DNA from: Pythium myriotylum
Taxonomy: Eukaryota > Oomycota > Peronosporomycetes > Pythiales > Pythiaceae
Assembly (NCBI GenBank): GCA_023091665.1
Contig: JALJCQ010000028.1
Coordinates: 248,001-312,000 of the forward strand
Direction: 5' to 3'
DNA length: 64,000 bases
Numbering within the stretch: the stretch's first letter is position 1; every line of letters begins with the position of its first letter. The notes under the pieces are model-generated. The model did no database searches. It was given only the letters and a program-made list of their open reading frames with translations, and had not been told where the DNA came from. Made by a program: the position numbers and the translations under genes. Shown one piece after another: positions 33,572 through 44,069 of the stretch.

Positions 33572-34142
33572 TTATCCACAACGCGAGCTCGAGCTCTCCA
33601 GGCGAAACTGGAAGAGCGGCGGATACAATTTCCTCTCTGTGAGCGTCGCTGGGTCGTTTGCGTACTCCACGTCGATGTCTCGCTCTTTGCATTCGCGCAG
33701 CAGCTGTGCTCGCTCGTCTCGTAGCTTCTCGGCGTAGACCTCGCCCAGCAACGTCCTATACTGCAATTCGATCTTCGTCGCATTGCTCCGGAGCGCCGCC
33801 ATTTCAGCCTGTACGAGTCCACTGAGTCAGTGTCCTTCACGCTGACGATCCTGTAAAGCAAAACGGCAATCGCACCTGTTTGCGTTGCATGAATCGCCGC
33901 TGTACTTCTCGGTGGGAGGCGCGACGCCTCTCTTCCTCGTCGTCGAACTCGGGAGTCTGTTTTCGCCGCTGTCCGACGCGGGGCACGTCGCTGGGCTGAG
34001 GAGGTTGCTCTCGACTGAAGAGTATGAGCGCATCCATGGTATAGACGTCGTACGGGACCCACGAGACCGGCGGCGGCGGTCGAGGAGGCGGGCAGCCGGA
34101 CTGGTCATGGTGCACGTGAGGCGATGATGCTTGCGAGTGCAT
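33572..34142 (-). CDS. bZIP-like transcription factor, member B2 (two exons)
   Basis: Exons 34142-33876 and 33808-33572 joined across a 67-bp intron (CAG/GTGCGA ... GTACAG/GCT) give 167 residues. Exon 1 has a Pro-rich N-terminus, the B-type motif YTMDALILFS, then an acidic/Arg patch and the core HREVQRRFMQRKQ. Exon 2 begins AEMAALRSNATKIELQYR, continues as a coiled coil to LRDERAQL, and ends with YPPLFQFRLESSSSRCG. The intron falls exactly after the residue following RK, in phase 0, as in B1, B3 and member C. Val at the bZIP Asn position. Probable nuclear regulator. Confidence 0.82.
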
Positions 34143-35639
34143 GCGGGACGGCTAATTACGAACTGATTGTATCCGTCGAAAAGAGGGTTCGCTCGTCTAT
34201 ATGGTACGGTGGACCTCGACGAGGCGAAGAATATCGCCAGTCAAATCAGCATGGACTGGGCTGCTTGATTCTTCGTGGCAAATGGGACGTACACACATCG
34301 CCGGCGCCGATGGGTCTCCACCACTGCTCGCCACGGGAACGTGGATGATCCTACTCGATAGTTACCCGGATTGCTCACCGCCTATGCGCAGAGGTGTCAT
34401 CGATGGACGCCGGCGGAAAGACGCACAGCCTCGCCCTGAAAAGAACCCATGCAAAAACTTGAACTATTTACGAATCATTGTTCATAAATTTATGAAATGA
34501 CGTAGAACTTCGTCGAGCCAAAGCCTCTGGAGAGATCTCCGCGTGATGGTCGGACAGGCCGCGGCACCGCCCGGTCGTCAGGTCGCTGACCTCTTGGATG
34601 GAGTGACATAGAGATCTGCGTCGGCTCGTGGGTTCTCGGGGGATCCAGTTCTCGACCAGATACACGAGTCTATTTGGGCTGTCCGCGGACAGTTTCAGGT
34701 GGGCAGAGGGGGGGAAAAGTTCGAACAAAATAGAGCGCACGCATCCGTGGCAAACGAGGCGCCGAGAGCGCCAGAGAGTGAGAGAGAGAAACAGAGAGCG
34801 TGAGGAACAAGAGATGGTCAGTCTGATGACCAAAGTTTACTTCAGGATCGCTGGCCATCATCAGAGACGCTCAAGTTCAACTCCAAGCGATCCAGCGATG
34901 AGTGGAAGGAGACCTTGCCAGAGATGAGTACCCAGCTCATCCGTGGTAACGCTGGGCGAAACCCAGAGACTTCTACAGCTGTGCCTCCACCACGCCAATT
35001 CTTCGAGAGGCACCAATGTACCTCAGGAGCAGCAGGCTGTTCGCGCAGCCACCGAGGACGGTGATTGGTGCCAGAATAGCTGCTTTCAACACGAACGACG
35101 CTGTTCGAGCCTCAAGACTCGTCGTTCGAGATCTCCAGCTGGACGGAATTTCATCATTCACGGCTGAACGCCAAATGTAGGGTGCTCGAGAGTCGGATGG
35201 CTGAACGCTTGCGCAGCTGGGCGTACTGAGAAGTCGTCAGTTGACACAGTCGGGGGTGTATTGGTGAGACAGAAGTTTCTCATGTAAGGTCCGCGCGCGG
35301 CTGATGGTTTCGCCGCTTTCATCAGTGCTCACGCCATTGGGAGGCTTGCATAGTCCGAACTCTGGGACAGCAACGGATTTGCCGAGGAACGAAGTGTTTG
35401 GAGACAATCCTCGCTCGGTTTCTGTGCGTCGCCCAGGGCTGATTGCGCAGTTCTCTTCACTACCGACGCGCGGATATGGGTGTGTTGATTGCTTCCTCAA
35501 GTGACGCATCTGACATTTCTCAGTATGCAGCAAGCTTCAAGCCCAATCGCCAAAGAAATCGATGTGGATGAGTCTTGTCTCGTTATTTGTTAACTAGTGT
35601 AGGTCAGACAGTGCTCGATTTAGCCATGGAAGGGTCGCT
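34143..35639. other. 1.5-kb intergenic region
   Basis: No supportable gene. Open frames at 34468-34833 (-) and 34628-34927 (+) show no family resemblance. Confidence 0.4.
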
Positions 35640-36281
35640 CTATTCGCATTCCAGGTTGGAGTCGTTGGTGTCGGTCTCTTCCTCGATCATCTTCACGTCC
35701 TCGCAGTTTGCGAGTTCAAACCGGAAGAGCTGCGAGTACAAGCTCGAGTCGTCTTGATCGATTTCGCCTTCGATCTTGATCGCATCCTGTTCGACGTCGA
35801 TGTCTTTTGCCCCGCACTCGTCTCGTAACCACTGGTTCTCCTCTTGTAGTCGCTCAATATGGACTTGCGTTAATAAAATCCGGTGTCGCAGTTCCATGCT
35901 CGCAGCATTGCGTCGCAGCGCGGCCATCTCCGCCTGTACAGTTAATCGCAAGCACATTGTATCAGAGACCGCTAATCAAAGCCACATCCAAGCCTCACAC
36001 AGACGCACCTGCTTGCGTTGCATGAACCGCCGCTGGACCTCTCGGTGCATAGCTCGACGCTTCTCGTCGTCCTCGTCTGTTCTTTTCTGTCGCTGCTCCT
36101 CTCGTCGTGCATGACTGTGATCGTGGAACTCGGCGCCATTCGCTCGCGGTGTGGATCCCGAGAGAAATAGCCGTAACGCGTCGAGTGTGTAGTTATCGTA
36201 GACAACCCACGGGTACATCGTGGCTGCTAAGGGCTCACAGGCCTGGGGAACCGTCTCGGAACGTGGCGTACCAGAGTGCAT
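35640..36281 (-). CDS. bZIP-like transcription factor, member B3 (two exons)
   Basis: Exons 36281-36009 and 35933-35640 with a 75-bp intron (CAG/GTGCGT ... GTACAG/GCG) give 188 residues; an in-frame ATG at 36218 is an alternative start giving 167. Exon 1 carries the B-type motif YTLDALRLFLSG and the core HREVQRRFMQRKQ. Exon 2 starts AEMAALRRNAASMELRHR, with a coiled coil to LQEENQWL, a strongly acidic segment, the motif SQLFRFELANC and an acidic end (EEETDTNDSNLECE). Same orientation and intron position as B1 and B2. Val at the bZIP Asn position. Confidence 0.83.
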
Positions 36282-39016
36282 TCTTCAAAATGTGCATCTT
36301 GCATCTTGATCACGAGGTGTTCGAGTCGGCCATGTGCACGGATCACAGACCGGTCGTCGCATCTGCTGAATGGCGGAAAGTGCAAGTCGTGGCCACGTCC
36401 TCGATACATAGATACTGTAGGGTTGTTAGCTTGAAGCGTCATTTGACTAGCCGGAGTGGATGGACAGGCTGTGTCCGATGTAGCCATCAAGTGAAAAACG
36501 TATATATTATCTAATCAAGTAAATTCCCACTCAACAACGAACAGCTGCGTGCGTGATGAGGCACCATGTACTGATTCAACAGGACGAACCTTCCAGCAGG
36601 CTAAGTCGCCGAGACTGGCCACTTGTCAATCCGTGGCACGCGCCCACTCGAAAGCTATTCTGTGTACCGAAAATCCGGTTCGAAGAGACTTACCGGACAG
36701 TTCGGCGGTCGACGTGCCACAACGAAACAACTTTGTATCGCATAGAGTCTCGAGGAGGCACCCAAGGTCTCGCTCTATCTTCCAGTGCGAGCCGGGTCAA
36801 GAATCCAGAGCTTTGTGGATGGACGTAGACTAGCATTGTAGTACCAATCCGCCACGCCGTGTGACTATTAGACCACAGCGCTGGGTCGGTAAACATTGAG
36901 AAAGTAAGGTGCAGCTTGAGATGGATTTCTTAGCGTGAGCAACACCAGCTGACGATGCTAGTCAACGAGCTCCTGAGTCAGCTGGAATGGAGCACTCCGG
37001 GAAGCTCATCGCCTCCCCGGCTACGGGCGCGTCACTCGGGCTGATCAGTTGGTTCTGGACCGCAGACCCAACATGGCTGATACTGGTGATGGCAATAGCG
37101 ACTTACGTCCATAAACAGTTGAAGTTGAGAGAGATCGTATATTGCACGTAGTATCCACCACGGGGAGACAGAGTAGCAGAAGCGGAAGGATCCGTACATA
37201 AGCGAGTGCACCCAGACGATCATTACCCACCCATAGTGTTCGTATGAGTAGTGTGGGTGAAGGCGCACGCGGATGATGTCAAAGCACTTTGGAGTGTCGC
37301 GGCGTGATCTTCATGCTTCTGGGGTCAAGATCCAGTGTCGCTCGGCTAGCGAGTCGATCGCAACTAGCAAGTTCAACAGTAACTGCCTTCGATTCAGAGA
37401 CACATGGCAGATAGCCAGTGTCGCTCGCCAAGTCAGAGGAAACTGAGTGTACCCATCTTTCCAAGTCGATATATTATATATACTCATGGCATCAATACAA
37501 GGGTATTGTAAGTAGTTTATTATGTGTTGATACCTATCAAAGTAGATTTTTGACTATCTCGCTGTATCGTCTCACAGATTGCTGACTTCTGATACATTCC
37601 AGTGGGCGGGAACTCAGTCAGCTCAAGTGCCCGTAACCTGGATTTCTAGGGGTCCAAAGTGACCCCACGTGAGTTCCTCGACAGAGTCAGCTCGGTGCGA
37701 ACAGTTGATCATATGGACTGAGCAGGATCGGGATTAACTCCATAGAGTGGAACAGACGACCCTCCTCTCTCTACCAGTCCCAGTCGTGACGAGGTACTGC
37801 AACATTCTGCAGCTCTCGACTGATCCACGTGCAGCCGATCCCATCCTGAGCCGTGTTGATGCCAAGGTCTATGAAAATGGAGACATGTTGGTTCGACCGA
37901 CGTGACATCATCGCGTATGGAACAGCAATCAAACTCATCCAAGATTTTGCCACCACCGTGCGATGGGACAGTGCTGTCCAAGGAGGAGAGTTCAGAGTCG
38001 CAGGTGGATTTATTCCGGGTAACCGAGTTCCAGACCCCGAAGACATCTACCATCAGCTGGAACCTAGCAACGCGCTGGCGGCTGAATCCGCCCGTCGCTG
38101 CTCGACCAGACCGCGCCGGAATCACCGTGATCGCTCATCATTCGAGAGAACTGCAACTGCCACCGCCGAGGTCCAAGCTCCCTACCAAAACGGACCGTCT
38201 CCCGCCTCACCACTCTGTGCTTAAAGGTGTTGACGAAGCGGTCTCCTGCCTCCAACTCAAGGGCGCACGCTTCCTTTTTTGTTGTGTGGTGGTGGTGGGG
38301 AGACCTCATCGGTGTGTCTAAGCATATTGGCCTGTCTATGCTCAAATCGACGCTCCATTTTGTATAAAACGCTGTTCGATTCCCCCTTTCCAACACGTTT
38401 CCAACATAGTACACGATTCGAAAAGTTGGCATCGTGGTCACCTGTGTAGAGGCCCCTCTCTCTCTCTCTCTCTCTTTCACTCGGCTTCGTTTTTTGCGAT
38501 GGAAACCCGACGAGAAAGTCTGACGAGTTTTTTTATACATTGCAACTTCGATTCTTCTTCTTCAAGAGAATCCAGTAGCTCGCTACTGTATCGTGACGCT
38601 GCATGTTGGTGAGACCGTCAAAAGGGCGCGACTGTCTCTGGAAAACCTCCCGTTCGCCATGCGGTTTCTCCGAACTGCTGCTTTGAATCCCGACCTTAGT
38701 GGATTCGGCTGCCTTGGAACCAGCTGGAAGCGCGGACTACCGACTCACGAGGATCCGCTCACGAGATCATTTGGATCCACTTCAAGACGACTCGACCCCC
38801 CATAGACATACAGTCATCCGTGTATTTCTGTGTCGCGGCTCGGTCCGCCCTCGCCGGCGTGAAGCAGGTTGGCCGCGGGAAGGGCCAGCTCCATACTGCA
38901 GTCGCCGACAGATCGTCCATCAGGCAAAGCGACGCGCAATAAGGACGTCGCCCCCATCCTCCTGGCGTGAGCTCGAAGGGGGAGTGACGGTCCTTCCTTT
39001 TTTTTTTGGTTTTGTC
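36282..39016. other. 2.7-kb intergenic region
   Basis: No supportable gene. A (CT)n run lies at about 38455-38475 and a T homopolymer just before the next ATG. Open frames around 37700-38320 on both strands overlap each other and show no domain or good start. Confidence 0.4.
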
Positions 39017-40701
39017 ATGGCGTTCTCCACCGATGCACCACTCGGAATTTTGAACGCTCGCAGTCTCGAGCCTTTCGAGGGCTCTGCGCTCATGGCGTCT
39101 CCCTCGCGCCACCAGGGCGAGGACCAATGGACCGAAACCGACCAGGAGATCATCGAGTCGCTGCTGATGGTCGACGGCTCGAGCCGACCGGCTCCTCCCG
39201 TGCTCGTGCCCACGGTGACGACAGTTACCTCGACGCCGATGCATCCGTCGGGTGCGCAAATCGTACCGCCGCTGCCTCACAGAAATCCTCTCTATGCGAT
39301 TCCAGCACCGGGCATGAGGCCCCAGGTCGTCGTGCCCGTGGCCTACTGGGTCGCCACGCAGCCTCCGACCGTGCCTCCGCACCACCCGTACCACACGATC
39401 CAACCCACGTTTGTGCATCCATCCCTACCATTACGTAGCGCGGCCGAGATGGAGCTCCAGGATTTGATGAGCGAGGAGGAGCGCAAGGCCAAGCACCGCG
39501 AGGTGCAGCGACGATTTGTGCAGCGGAAAAAGGTGAGCGGATGAGCCCACTCTGACGACACTGCGACGCACGCGGAGAGTGACGCAGCGTCCTGTGTTCT
39601 AGGAGCAAATGGAGCGTGTTCGACGAGAAGCTGCGCAGCTCGAGAAGCGCCACGCGTGTTTGAAGCTCAGTCTGGAACAGCTCTCGCTCGAGAAAGAGAA
39701 CAGCGAGTTGCAAGAACAAATCGAGGACGAAGACGAGATCTGCGTGCCGACCATGGACGAGATATGCATGTTTCTCGAGGTGAGCCCATGCCCCATCAAA
39801 GAGGAAGGCGTTTCGTTGGGATGCAGAGACATAACTCAATGCGATTATTCATGTTATCTCGGCAGGAAGAATGCGTCGCGGCAGAAAAAGGGTATGAGCC
39901 GCTCACCGAGGACGAGTTCAGCGACGTGCTGCGCGAGACGATGGAGGTGGTGGGCGAGTCGGTCATGCGAGACACCCGCAAGTTCGACGACGCGACCAAG
40001 GTACAGGTCATGGGGTGGACAGGCCGCCACTCCCTCGACTCCGACGTGGACAACAAAGCCGGACTACGGTTCGAAATCACGAAAGAATTTCTACGCGCAA
40101 AGCCGGAAGACGTCGTCGACCGTGCGTGGGCTCAAGTCAGTTCCCCGGACGGCTACCGTCGCCTTTTCAGCCAGTCCATTCCGATCAAGGTGAGTCCAAT
40201 GAGTGACGCACGCGAATGTAATCATATGCAAAGTTGGTCAAATCGTGGATGGTGTGTTAGGTCGCCAAGCTGCAAGAGATCAACGACGACGCCGTCGTGG
40301 TCTTCAAGACGCTGTTCAACCCGCTCACCGCCGCGGTTCACCATTCGGTGGACCTGCTCTGTCGCATCAAAGCCAACGACGAGACGCTGATCATCTCTCG
40401 TGGGATCGACTGTCCATCGGTTCAACAATCCGTACGTGACGACTCCGGATGGATCAGCTCCGTGAGTGTGCTCGGCTTCGCTCCACCGAAACCGCCAGCT
40501 CCTGCCATGCCCGGCCAGCCCGTGCCTCCTCCTCCACTCCACCAGACTGAGGCGCGAGCGTCGTGTGTCTTTCGATACAAGGGCAGCAAAGGAGGTGCCA
40601 CGGAATCCAATCTCCGGTACTGGCTCCTGGAGGTCCTGTTCATTATGATCCGATTCGAGACATCGGTCGTCGCGCCGCTGTTCGTCTTGGCGCCGCCTTA
40701 A
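39017..40701 (+). CDS. bZIP-like protein with long C-terminal START-like region, member C (four exons)
   Basis: Exons 39017-39532, 39603-39779, 39866-40189 and 40261-40701, all phase 0 with GTGAG donors, give 485 residues. The first intron interrupts the family alignment at the same codon as in the B members: HREVQRRFVQRKK / EQMERVRREAAQLEKRH. A coiled coil runs to LEKENSEL. The last two exons (about 250 residues) encode a separate globular region (WAQVSSPDGYRRLFSQSIPI, SVDLLCRIKANDETLIISR, and a hydrophobic end). Oomycete genomes hold many proteins with a bZIP-like coil followed by a START-like lipid-binding fold; this layout fits that class, but the START assignment is inference. Likely a regulator combining DNA-binding and ligand- or protein-binding parts. 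Confidence 0.78.
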
Positions 40702-40896
40702 CCGCTAGTGTATCAACCCTCCCAAGTCAACGCGAGAAGTAGTAAGTATCCCGTACTCTAGAATTAGAACTGAAGTTCCACATCTAAACTAGTATAAAGA
40801 TTTTTGGAGTCATCTTTTCGAGGAGTGAGCATTACAAACTATTTCTCATGAGCATCTACGTTGTAGTCTTTCGCGGAGGACCATCGCCTATTATGA

Positions 40897-41382
40897 TCAC
40901 GCCATGAGCGCGCCGTAGACGCCGTTCGCGGCGGCAGCAACCACGCAGAAAACGCCCCCCATCCACGCGAACATGCGGTGGGGTTGGAGCTGCTTCGCGT
41001 ACGTGTACGTGTGGGCCACGCGAGCAAACGTGTAAGCGACCAGCAAGTTTGAGTTGATCTCCGTGTTGCCACCGGCGGCCATGGAGACCATGAACACGAC
41101 AATCGCCATCGGGATCGACTCGAGGTCGTTCTGCACGATACGCTTCCATCGCACTTCATCCTCGAACGCAGCTCGGAGATGCACCGGCGCCTCTTTCACC
41201 GACTGGTAGCTCTCTTGCTTGGGCATGCCCGGCGAGCAGAAGAGGTTGGTGTCTTCCTGGAGACGCGAGCCAGCGTGGAAGCCCTTACGGCCCTGGATCA
41301 TGGTCGTCGCGAGGAACTTGATGTAGAGCACGGACGAGCAGATCGCGAGCGTCTTGACGTCGGAAGTCACGGGGCCAAACAT
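40897..41382 (-). CDS. MAPEG-family microsomal glutathione transferase-like protein
   Basis: A 161-residue membrane protein starting at the ATG at 41382. Four hydrophobic segments are visible (about residues 10-30, 76-95, 104-120 and 138-158). The MAPEG signature is present after the first loop: FEDEVRWKRIVQNDLESIP, which matches the E-x-x-R ... R ... ND-x-E-x-x-P pattern of MGST1/mPGES-1. These enzymes conjugate or transfer glutathione to lipophilic electrophiles or reduce lipid hydroperoxides in ER or outer mitochondrial membranes. It is divergent with the alternative oxidase at 41936, both possibly serving oxidative-stress defence (inference). Confidence 0.85.
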   Translation of the reverse strand: MFGPVTSDVKTLAICSSVLYIKFLATTMIQGRKGFHAGSRLQEDTNLFCSPGMPKQESYQSVKEAPVHLRAAFEDEVRWKRIVQNDLESIPMAIVVFMVSMAAGGNTEINSNLLVAYTFARVAHTYTYAKQLQPHRMFAWMGGVFCVVAAAANGVYGALMA

Positions 41383-41423
41383 TGTTATTGCTGTTGTTGT
41401 TGTCGATGTGCTTGGTGGCTGGC

Positions 41424-41439
41424 AAAAAGCTGAATGAGC
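41424..41439 (-). promoter_or_regulatory. Probable oomycete core promoter of the MAPEG gene
   Basis: On the minus strand: GCTCATTCAGCTTTTT, matching the GCTCATTY initiator with a T-rich flank, 41 bp before the ATG at 41382. Confidence 0.6.
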
Positions 41440-41935
41440 TCGTTGACTACGTACGAAGTACTGTAGAGTCGTGGGTGGCAAGATAGGGCGTTACGCCGGA
41501 CGCCTCCTCTGAGCTCCGATTACGTAGCCGATAGTGGGTACGACTTTCGGTTCGCGTCGCGTTATCTGTCGACTGCGAATCGCGTACGTGAGGCACTCTA
41601 TACTTCGACCGAGTATGTATAGAGTGCCTACGTAGGATGTGTTTCTCGGATCTCCTGCCTGACCTTCGGTATTTGCACATAAACTAGGCGAGCTTATTCA
41701 GTAGCTTTCGCATTGGCGGAAAGCACCATGCGGCGTTCCCATCAGCCAATCGCTCGCCGTCGTGCCTGACCAACTTGAAGCCTTCTCTTGGTGTGTCTGA
41801 CCTCCCGAGGAGAGATGAGCCGTCTCGATGCTGTGCCAATCGGGATAGCGGAGACCGTCGACGGCACGTCCCAGGACCCCAAGTCTGACCGTTGGAAAGA
41901 CCTCAGCAGGGCATAATCACCAGCACCTCGCGACG
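41440..41935. other. Divergent intergenic region (MAPEG / alternative oxidase)
   Basis: About 0.5 kb between two divergent genes, so it should carry the upstream elements of both. An imperfect inverted repeat is seen near 41590-41640 (AGGCACTCTATA and TATAGAGTGCCT). Confidence 0.5.
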
Positions 41936-42850
41936 ATGATGCTCGGGCAAGCCCAGTGCGTGTCTGCTCCGTGGCGTCGTCGAGGCCTCGCGATTGGGCG
42001 CCGTGGATTGGCTACGTTGGACAAGAATGGCTTGAAACCGCCCGAGGACAAGGATGTAGCGTCATTGCCGCATTTTGCCGATCAACGGCAGGATGGTTCG
42101 ACCTGGGACAACCCCGTGTCCCACCCCGTGTACGACAAGAAGCTGATCCAAGAGATCGCGCAGACCCACCACGCGCCGCGAGATGTGCCTGACCGACTCG
42201 CCAAGGGCGCCGTATGGGCGCTGCGTCGAGGCTTCGACTTTGTCTCGCGGTACCGTGGGCCCGGTGGAGGCATGACGGAGGCTGCGTGGCTCAACCGCTG
42301 TCTCTTCTTGGAGACTATCGCGGGTGTGCCTGGCATGGTCGGCGGCATGACCCGCCATCTGAACTCGCTGCGGCGCATGCGACGAGACTACGGATGGATC
42401 CACACGCTGCTGGAAGAGGCGGAGAACGAGCGCATGCACCTGCTGATCTTTATGAGCCTCAAGCAGCCGGGTCCGGTGATGCGCGCGATGGTGCTTGCTG
42501 CGCAGGGCGTTTTCTTCAATCTCTTCTTTGTCTCGTACCTCATCTCGCCACGAACGTGCCACCGCTTTGTCGGGTACTTGGAGGAAGAAGCTGTCAAAAC
42601 GTACACGGGGCTTCTCCACGACATTCGCCACAACGAATTGCTGATCAAGTGGCAAACGCAGGCGGCGCCGCCGATCGCGACGAAGTACTACAACCTCGCA
42701 GCCGAGGCGACGCTCGAGGACATGGTGCTCTGCATTCGAGCCGACGAGGCGAACCACCGCGACGTGAACCACACGTTCGCTGAATTGGACCCCAAGGGCG
42801 ACGTGAACCCGTTCATCCGCCGCGACCACGCCCGCGACAAGCAGGCCTGA
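41936..42850 (+). CDS. AOX: Mitochondrial alternative oxidase, paralogue 1
   Basis: A 304-residue, intronless protein with an Arg-rich N-terminal targeting segment. All diiron ligands are present: E126 (LET), E165 and H168 (NERMH), E217 (LEEEA), E271 and H274 (DEANH). Two membrane-associated helices flank the QGVFFN region. Alternative oxidase takes electrons from ubiquinol directly to oxygen on the matrix face of the inner membrane, bypassing complexes III and IV without proton pumping. Conserved phrases GYRGPGG (here RYRGPGGGMTE) and RRDYGWIHTLLEEAENERMHL make the assignment secure. Two more copies lie at 54427 and 58351. Confidence 0.96.
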   Translation: MMLGQAQCVSAPWRRRGLAIGRRGLATLDKNGLKPPEDKDVASLPHFADQRQDGSTWDNPVSHPVYDKKLIQEIAQTHHAPRDVPDRLAKGAVWALRRGFDFVSRYRGPGGGMTEAAWLNRCLFLETIAGVPGMVGGMTRHLNSLRRMRRDYGWIHTLLEEAENERMHLLIFMSLKQPGPVMRAMVLAAQGVFFNLFFVSYLISPRTCHRFVGYLEEEAVKTYTGLLHDIRHNELLIKWQTQAAPPIATKYYNLAAEATLEDMVLCIRADEANHRDVNHTFAELDPKGDVNPFIRRDHARDKQA

Positions 42851-43006
42851 TGCGTCATGGCATGGCTACGAGAATGGTGAATACTTTCGAGGATGGCAGA
42901 ATTGTGCGATGACTTTTAAGGAGATCACTTAATGTCACTATTTTTCGCAACAGTGACGTCAGGTCGGACTTCGCTGGTCAGGAGCTCTGGTTCTTCGGAG
43001 CCAAGA

Positions 43007-43935
43007 ATGGCGAGCTCGGACGTGCCGTTCGCGACGGCGGACGCGGCGCTCGAGGTCTTTGCGGAGAACAACGTCGACACGGTCGAGGAATCGATCCGCG
43101 TGACGGTCTACGGCCAGGAACTGGCGCTTTCGCTGCTGCTGGTGCGTGGAAGGTCTCCGATAACAATGGCGAACCCAAGGTCTCACTTTAGAACTGCGAT
43201 CTGCAGAAGGAAGACGACCTCGCGCCACTGTTCTCCGGCGCTGCGTGGGCCGGCACGTTGTTGTGGGATGCAGCGATCCACCTGACGAGGCGGTTCCTGG
43301 GCAAGTATAGCGAGGAGCTGGCTCGTCCCGACAACAACCTGAAGGTCATTGAGCTCGGCGCGGGCATGTACGTCGTGTGTAGGTCTTTATAGAGGAAGAA
43401 ATGTTGTGTGACTGATGTATTGTGTTAAATTGCAAACTGCAGTGGCGTTCCGGGTATGGCAGCGCGCGTGGCTGGTGCCAACCACGTCGTAATCACGGAA
43501 CAGGACGACCTGCTGGAACTCATGCACCGCAACTTGGCGGACAATGCAGCCACGCTGCGTATCGGCGAAGGCTTCTCTGCAGAAGAGAGTGGCGCTATCT
43601 ATGCACGACCGTTGAGCTGGGGCGTGGACGAGACGAAGACGTACCTGGCTAACCACCCCGGCGAGACCTACGACGTGATCCTATCGTGCGACTGCATCTA
43701 TGAGCCACTGTACGGCCTATCGTGGAAGGCGCTCGCGCAGACCATGGAGATTCTATGTCTTCAGAACCCAAAGGCTCTTGTGATGATGGGTGTGGAGCGC
43801 CGGACACAGGACGGTATCGACAAGTTTTTGGCGTTTGTTACAGAGCAGACCAAGCTCCAGTGGACACTCGAAGAGGAAACACTCGGCGCCAAGAAGAACC
43901 CGCTCCAAGTTTACTACCTGCGGCTCGCGGCGTAG
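43007..43935 (+). CDS. METTL21-like protein-lysine methyltransferase (Methyltransf_16 family), three exons
   Basis: Model: 43007-43141, 43192-43367, 43443-43935, about 267 residues. The first acceptor could instead be at 43206 (exon 2 from 43207), removing five residues. Exon 2 carries WAGTLLWDAAIHLTRRFL and the start of motif I; the codon split across intron 2 completes ELGAGIGVPG, the SAM-binding loop. Exon 3 has VVITEQDDLLELMHRN and DVILSCDCIYEPLY, the family's post-motif II signature. Members of this group methylate lysines on chaperones, eEF1A or other proteins in the cytosol; the substrate cannot be told. An upstream in-frame ATG at 42932 is an alternative start. Lies tail to tail with the gene ending at 44070. 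Confidence 0.82.
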
Positions 43936-44069
43936 GTATGTGGAAATGCGAGATGATGGAATAGACAAGTGCGCGTTTGATATTATCGTGTGATGTGGTA
44001 TGCTTTGCGTGTATGGATTGATGTAGACTGAATCAGCGAGCTCGGCGGTAGCAGCATCGAATGTATCGC

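Noticed and set aside
37032..37268. Possible small secreted protein on the minus strand
   Set aside because: The signal-like frame has no ATG, and the alternative frame lacks a signal peptide.
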